From: Mycobacterium sp.
Lineage (GTDB): Bacteria > Actinomycetota > Actinomycetes > Mycobacteriales > Mycobacteriaceae
Direction: 5' to 3'
Length of the DNA: 34,564 nt
NCBI RefSeq assembly: GCF_019247635.1
Contig: NZ_JAFBAR010000129.1
Span: 1-34,564, forward strand
A program made the position numbers and the translations under genes. Under the pieces are notes generated by a model. That model saw only the letters and a list, made by a program, of their open reading frames with translations. It ran no database searches and was not told the DNA's origin. Position 1 is the first letter of the stretch; each line of letters begins with the position of its first letter. Positions 30,800 through 34,564 of this stretch are shown here, piece by piece.

Positions 30800-31897
30800 G
30801 TCACCGCCCCCGCCGCGCAGATCATAGGCGGTCACCGGGGCGTCAAAACCCTTGAGCGTCAACGGCTCACGCGCGACGGCGCGCCAGTTTGGCAGTTTGC
30901 CACGCAGCTCGGCCGCGGCCAGGATCTGGCCCGGCTCCGCGGCAGCCACGAGCCGCGCGGCCAGGTTGACCGTATTGCCGAAGTAGTCGCCATTGATAGC
31001 CAGCACGGGGCCATATGCCAGTCCGGCCCGGACCTGCAGGTCGGCCTCCTGGGCCTTGGGATGTTCGACGAGGTCGACCGCCGCCTGTACCAGCCTGTCC
31101 GGCGTCGGGCTTGCCCACAGCACGGCATCGCCGATGAACTTCACTACCCGGCCGCCGTCGGCGTGCACCACGTCCGCCACGGCGGCGCCGAACTCCGTAA
31201 GCAGGTGGGACAGCTTCTCGGGTGTCAGCGTCTGGGTGAGCGCGGTGAAGCCGGAGAGATCGGCAAACCCGATGCCGCATGTCACACCCGCCGTCGAGTC
31301 GGTGACCAGACCCTCGAAATACGTTCGCGCGCTGCTCAGATGATGCCGGTGCACGGTGTCGATCAAGGCTCCCAGTCGGGGCACGAATTCGGATGCCGAG
31401 CGGTAGGCCTGCGCGGTGGCCAGCTCGTCGTGGGTGTGCTCCATCTGGATGTCGGGCATCCCGTCGCGGATTATTGCCGACTCCGCCTCGGCTAGCCGGG
31501 CCATGGCCGCGCCGAGATGGCGCAGCAGGCCCGAGGCGCCGTCCTCGCCGACCACCGCCCGTAACGCGACCCATGTCCTCAGCGCGTCGACGTCGGCCTG
31601 GCTCAGCACGGGGACATCCAGGCCGGCGACGGTCAGGCCAAGCAGCGCCCACGCATGCGCGACGTCCTCGGCCGATAACCCGAGTTCCTCGGCCGCGGTC
31701 TGCACGGTGTAGGTCGGCCGCCCCGACCATTGCAAGACGTCACCCGCCAGGCCGAACAGCCGGCCGCGACCTTCTGCTTCCACCATTTCGTCGACCGTGA
31801 AGCCGAGCCCGTCCAGGTACTTGAGCAGGTCGGCCCGCTCGCGCGGGTTCGCGATTCCGGCGGCCTGAAGGACCTCGAAGTCGAGTGCATCCGACAC
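30797..31897 (-). CDS. Class III adenylate cyclase (Rv2212-like)
   Basis: Makes cAMP from ATP. 366 residues; soluble. An N-terminal regulatory domain (about 1-195) of the mycobacterial Rv1264/Rv2212 type is joined to a C-terminal cyclase homology domain (about 200-366). Catalytic residues visible: metal-binding D213 (FADLSGF) and D257 (FIGDAVL), adenine-selecting K253 and probably D304, transition-state N311 and R315 (NLAARL), so the enzyme looks active. GTG 31897 matches the relative; the open frame back to 32218 runs antisense to gcvT and is not coding. It is divergent from gcvT with only 31 bases between starts. Confidence 0.93.
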   Translation of the reverse strand: MSDALDFEVLQAAGIANPRERADLLKYLDGLGFTVDEMVEAEGRGRLFGLAGDVLQWSGRPTYTVQTAAEELGLSAEDVAHAWALLGLTVAGLDVPVLSQADVDALRTWVALRAVVGEDGASGLLRHLGAAMARLAEAESAIIRDGMPDIQMEHTHDELATAQAYRSASEFVPRLGALIDTVHRHHLSSARTYFEGLVTDSTAGVTCGIGFADLSGFTALTQTLTPEKLSHLLTEFGAAVADVVHADGGRVVKFIGDAVLWASPTPDRLVQAAVDLVEHPKAQEADLQVRAGLAYGPVLAINGDYFGNTVNLAARLVAAAEPGQILAAAELRGKLPNWRAVAREPLTLKGFDAPVTAYDLRGGGGD

Positions 31898-31914
31898 CTT
31901 CCCAAGTGTGCCAC

Positions 31915-31920
31915 TAGGGT
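31915..31920 (+). promoter_or_regulatory. Putative gcvT -10 (TAGGGT) in a 31-base divergent gap
   Basis: TAGGGT is 8 bases before GTG 31929. On the other strand a weaker CACACT lies 7 bases before the cyclase GTG 31897. If both are used, the two promoters overlap and both mRNAs are leaderless or nearly so. Confidence 0.4.
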
Positions 31921-31928
31921 GGGACGCC

Positions 31929-33023
31929 GTGAGTGACCTGCAGCACGGACCGCTGGAAGACCGCCATCGCGAACTGGGCGCAAGTTTCGCCGAATTCGGC
32001 GGCTGGCTGATGCCGGTGTCGTACGCCGGAACCGTCAGCGAGCACAACGCCACCCGCAACGCGGTCGGCCTGTTCGACGTCAGCCACCTCGGCAAGGCGC
32101 TGGTCCGCGGTCCTGGGGCGGCGCAGTTCGTCAACTCCGCGCTCACCAACGACCTCGGCCGTATCGGACCGGGCAAGGCCCAATACACGTTGTGCTGCAC
32201 CGAGTCCGGCGGCGTCATCGACGACCTGATCGCGTACTACGTCGACGACGACGAGATCTTTCTGGTGCCCAACGCCGCCAACACCGCCGCGGTGGTCGCC
32301 GCGTTGCAAGCGGCCGCGCCGGCCGGACTGACGATCACCAACCTGCACCGCGACTACGCGGTCTTGGCGGTGCAGGGGCCGCGGTCGACCGACGTGTTGG
32401 ACACGTTGGGTCTGCCCGCGGGCATGGACTACATGGGCTACGCGGACGCCTCGTACTCGGGCGTGCCGGTGCGCGTGTGCCGGACCGGGTACACCGGCGA
32501 GCATGGCTACGAGCTGCTGCCGCCCTGGGAGTCCGCGGGCGTCGTGTACGACGCGCTCGTGGCGGCGGTCTCTGACGCGGGCGGGCAGCCCGCGGGTTTG
32601 GGGGCCCGCGACACGCTGCGCACCGAGATGGGTTATCCGCTGCACGGGCAGGAACTTTCGCTCGATATCTCGCCGCTGCAGGCCCGCTGTGGCTGGGCAG
32701 TCGGCTGGAAGAAGGACGCGTTCTTCGGCCGCGACGCGCTGTTGGCGGAGAAAACGGCCGGCCCCCGGCGCCTGTTGCGCGGGCTGCGGATGGTCGGCCG
32801 GGGTGTGCTGCGTCCCGGGCTGACGGTGCTGTCGGGGGGCGCTCCGGTGGGCGTCACCACGTCGGGCACGTTCTCGCCGACGTTGCAGGTCGGCATCGGT
32901 CTGGCGCTGATCGATTCCGCTGCGGGCGTCGACGACGGCCAGCACGTCACCGTCGACGTCCGTGGCCGTTCCGTCGAGTGCGAGGCGGTGCGGCCCCCAT
33001 TCGTCGAGCTGAAGACGCGCTGA
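31929..33023 (+). CDS. gcvT: Glycine cleavage system T protein (aminomethyltransferase)
   Basis: Transfers the methylene group from the lipoyl arm of the H protein to tetrahydrofolate, releasing ammonia. 364 residues. Seen: HRELGASFAEFGGWLMPVSYAG, GLFDVSHLGKALVRGPGAAQFVN, NDLGRIGPGKAQYTLCCTESGGVIDDLI, CRTGYTGEHGYELL (folate site), LGARDTLRTEMGYPLHGQEL and the C-terminal barrel with TSGTFSPTLQVGIGLALI. Starts possible at GTG 31908 or GTG 31929; the latter fits the -10 spacing and leaves the family core intact. No gcvH or gcvP in the window. Confidence 0.95.
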   Translation: MSDLQHGPLEDRHRELGASFAEFGGWLMPVSYAGTVSEHNATRNAVGLFDVSHLGKALVRGPGAAQFVNSALTNDLGRIGPGKAQYTLCCTESGGVIDDLIAYYVDDDEIFLVPNAANTAAVVAALQAAAPAGLTITNLHRDYAVLAVQGPRSTDVLDTLGLPAGMDYMGYADASYSGVPVRVCRTGYTGEHGYELLPPWESAGVVYDALVAAVSDAGGQPAGLGARDTLRTEMGYPLHGQELSLDISPLQARCGWAVGWKKDAFFGRDALLAEKTAGPRRLLRGLRMVGRGVLRPGLTVLSGGAPVGVTTSGTFSPTLQVGIGLALIDSAAGVDDGQHVTVDVRGRSVECEAVRPPFVELKTR

Positions 33024-33025
33024 GG

Positions 33026-33050
33026 CGGCTTTCGCGCGTGGCGAAAACCG
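33026..33050 (+). terminator. Weak hairpin after gcvT
   Basis: TTTCGC (33030-33035) pairs with GCGAAA (33041-33046) around a 5-base loop, extended past one mismatch by CGG/CCG. It starts two bases after the gcvT stop and stands before the ilvE promoter. No U-tract. Confidence 0.35.
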
Positions 33051-33064
33051 TTCGCGCCCGGATA

Positions 33065-33070
33065 TAGAAT
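33065..33070 (+). promoter_or_regulatory. Putative ilvE -10 (TAGAAT), leaderless
   Basis: TAGAAT, a good TANNNT, ends 7 bases before ATG 33078; the bases between (CGGCCCC) hold no ribosome site. Confidence 0.55.
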
Positions 33071-33077
33071 CGGCCCC

Positions 33078-34184
33078 ATGACCAGCGGCTCGTCAGAGTT
33101 CACGGTTTCGGCGGCTACAAATCCTGCGACCGACGCCGAACGTGAATCGATCCTGCGCGAGCCCGGTTTCGGCAAATACCACACCGACCACATGGTCTCG
33201 ATCGACTACGACGAGGGTTCGGGTTGGCACAACGCGCGGGTCATCGGCTACGGACCGATCGAGCTTGACCCGTCGGCGATCGTGCTGCACTACGCGCAAG
33301 AGGTGTTCGAAGGTCTCAAGGCCTACCGCTGGGCGGATGGGTCCATCGTGTCGTTTCGCGCCGAGGCCAACGCTGCGCGGTTGCGTTCATCGGCCCGCCG
33401 GCTGGCCATTCCCGAGCTTCCCGACGAAGTGTTCCTCGAATCCCTGCGTCAGCTCGTCGCCGTCGACAAGGCTTGGGTGCCCCAGGCCGGCGGGGAAGAC
33501 GCCCTGTATCTGCGGCCCTTCATCTTCGCCACCGAGCCGGGGCTGGGGGTGCGGCCGGCCAAGCAGTACCGCTACCTGCTGATCGCGTCGCCGGCCGGAG
33601 CGTACTTCAAGGGTGGCATCAACCCCGTCACCGTCTGGGTATCGACGGAGTACGTGCGGGCCAGCCCGGGCGGAACCGGGGCAGCCAAGTTCGGCGGCAA
33701 CTACGCCGCGTCGCTGCTGGCTCAGGCCGAGGCGGCCGAAAACGGTTGCGAGCAGGTGGTGTGGCTCGATGCGGTCGAACGCCGCTACGTCGAAGAGATG
33801 GGCGGCATGAACCTGTTCTTCGTGCTCGGCAGCGGCGGGTCGGCGCGCTTGGTCACCCCGGAGCTGTCCGGCTCGTTGCTACCCGGCATCACGCGAGATT
33901 CCTTGCTGCAGTTGGCTATTGACGCCGGATTCGCCGTCGAGGAACGCAAGATCGACATGGCGGAGTGGCAGAAGAAGAGCGCGTCCGGCGAGATCACCGA
34001 GGTTTTCGCGTGCGGCACGGCCGCCGTCATTACGCCGGTCTCGCGCGTCAAATACGGTGACAGCGAGTTCACCATCGCCGGCGGCGAACCGGGCGAGGTG
34101 ACAATGGCGCTGCGTGACACCCTGACCAGGATCCAGCGCGGCACCTTCGCCGACACGCACGGCTGGATGTCCAGGCTGGACTAG
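33078..34184 (+). CDS. ilvE: Branched-chain amino acid aminotransferase
   Basis: PLP-dependent (fold type IV) transaminase for the last step of Leu, Ile and Val synthesis. 368 residues. The Schiff-base lysine is K204 in GAAKFGGNYAASL; also seen are HYAQEVFEGLKAYR, RLRSSARRLAIP, LYLRPFIFATEPGLGV, EMGGMNLFFVLG, LLPGITRDSLLQLA and the phosphate-cup FACGTAAVITPV. ATG 33078 matches the family and the upstream -10. Monocistronic, convergent with cobS. Confidence 0.97.
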   Translation: MTSGSSEFTVSAATNPATDAERESILREPGFGKYHTDHMVSIDYDEGSGWHNARVIGYGPIELDPSAIVLHYAQEVFEGLKAYRWADGSIVSFRAEANAARLRSSARRLAIPELPDEVFLESLRQLVAVDKAWVPQAGGEDALYLRPFIFATEPGLGVRPAKQYRYLLIASPAGAYFKGGINPVTVWVSTEYVRASPGGTGAAKFGGNYAASLLAQAEAAENGCEQVVWLDAVERRYVEEMGGMNLFFVLGSGGSARLVTPELSGSLLPGITRDSLLQLAIDAGFAVEERKIDMAEWQKKSASGEITEVFACGTAAVITPVSRVKYGDSEFTIAGGEPGEVTMALRDTLTRIQRGTFADTHGWMSRLD

Positions 34185-34197
34185 GCCGTATTCGCCC

Positions 34198-34223
34198 AGC
34201 CGCCGACGTCACGCGCGGCGGCT
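34198..34223. terminator. Hairpin between convergent ilvE and cobS
   Basis: AGCCGCCG (34198-34205) and CGGCGGCT (34216-34223) form an 8-bp GC stem with a 10-base loop, overlapping the cobS stop codon. Probably a factor-assisted terminator for either gene; no U-tract. Confidence 0.4.
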
Positions 34224-34564
34224 ACAACCGGACCAACCCGGCCAGTGCCACCGCGCACACCGTCGTCGTCACCTCGATCGTCGCGCCCAGCACGTCGCCG
34301 GTGATGCCGCCGAAGCGGCGTACGCAGTGCGCGGCCAAGGCCGCACCGCAACCTACCCCGACGAGCACGGCAACCGGCCCCTGCCACGGCCGCGGACCGG
34401 CCAACACCGAAAAGCCCAGCAGGACCGCCAGCCAGGCCAGCACCGCCCACGCCGGCTGGGTCCCGGCGACCCGGGCGCCCAGCATGCTGCCCTCGGCGGC
34501 GGGAACCGAGCGACGACAGGCAAACACTGCGGCGACCCGACCGGCCAACACTGCCACGACAATC
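34222..34564 (-). CDS. cobS: Adenosylcobinamide-GDP ribazoletransferase, 3' part only
   Basis: The gene runs out of the window, so only the last 113 or so codons are visible. They match the C-terminal half of CobS, the membrane enzyme that joins alpha-ribazole to adenosylcobinamide-GDP in the last step of vitamin B12 assembly: AVLAGRVAAVFACRRSVPAAEGSMLG, then hydrophobic helices, and the tail RFGGITGDVLGATIEVTTT, a conserved CobS metal-site-like motif. A GTG at 34557 is internal, not the start. cobT or cobU would be expected beyond the edge. Confidence 0.9.
   Translation of the reverse strand, partial: IVVAVLAGRVAAVFACRRSVPAAEGSMLGARVAGTQPAWAVLAWLAVLLGFSVLAGPRPWQGPVAVLVGVGCGAALAAHCVRRFGGITGDVLGATIEVTTTVCAVALAGLVRL

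Noticed and set aside
31898..32218. N-terminal extension of the adenylate cyclase
   Set aside because: It runs antisense through gcvT; likeness to the cyclase begins at GTG 31897.

Overview
The window is a high-GC actinobacterial chromosome segment that reads as Mycobacterium. The protein sequences closely resemble the M. tuberculosis Rv2229c to Rv2208 block as I remember it (RNase HI/phosphatase fusion, CYTH-CHAD protein, panB, caeA/hip1, glnA2, glnE, glnA1, lipA, lipB, dlaT, ephD, pepB, Rv2212-type cyclase, gcvT, ilvE, cobS). It is written here in the opposite orientation and carries extra genes that I do not place in the M. tuberculosis block, so a non-tuberculosis, probably slow-growing species is likely. 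The species cannot be fixed from the sequence alone. No IS element, phage, tRNA, rRNA or CRISPR was seen.

Layout. 1-1606: end of a zinc-ribbon coiled-coil gene, overlapped by the RNase HI/phosphatase fusion. 1711-3080: a minus-strand cytochrome P450 with its own small ferredoxin. 3081-3630: the only long stretch without a protein gene; it holds a 21-bp perfect inverted repeat and then rnpB (RNase P RNA, type A). 3631-6247: CYTH-CHAD protein and panB, minus strand. 6444-9692: two tandem paralogous secreted serine proteases (CaeA/Hip1 lipoprotein and a sister). 9764-17866: nitrogen block glnA2, glnE, then four accessory genes (thioesterase, F420-type LLM oxidoreductase, a 73-residue protein, a secreted DUF732 protein), then glnA1 on the minus strand. 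18006-19347: RDD membrane protein and a DUF4191-type membrane protein. 19367-24717: minus-strand lipoate/2-oxoacid dehydrogenase group, transcribed dlaT, TIGR01777 protein, NmrA-like protein, lipB, lipA, DUF4191 protein. 24892-29210: ephD fusion, a small membrane protein, and a two-gene SRPBCC plus FAD oxidoreductase unit. 29220-34564: pepB and adenylate cyclase (minus), gcvT and ilvE (plus), and the 3' part of cobS (minus).

How they fit together. glnA1, glnA2 and glnE form the glutamine synthetase and adenylylation system; upstream of glnA1 there is a four-box, 11-bp-periodic array that looks like a GlnR operator, and a shorter version precedes glnA2. LipB and LipA make the lipoyl group carried by the two lipoyl domains of DlaT; GcvT works with the lipoylated H protein of glycine cleavage. 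Many genes have a TANNNT -10 hexamer 6-8 bases before the start codon and no Shine-Dalgarno, the pattern of leaderless mycobacterial transcripts.

Nothing here is clearly an undescribed system. The best leads are the GlnR-like arrays, the inverted repeat fused to the rnpB promoter, a possible leaderless 25-codon ORF coupled to the RDD gene, the accessory genes between glnE and glnA1, and the SRPBCC/FAD oxidoreductase pair. All family names are from reading motifs and from memory of mycobacterial proteins; no search was run.
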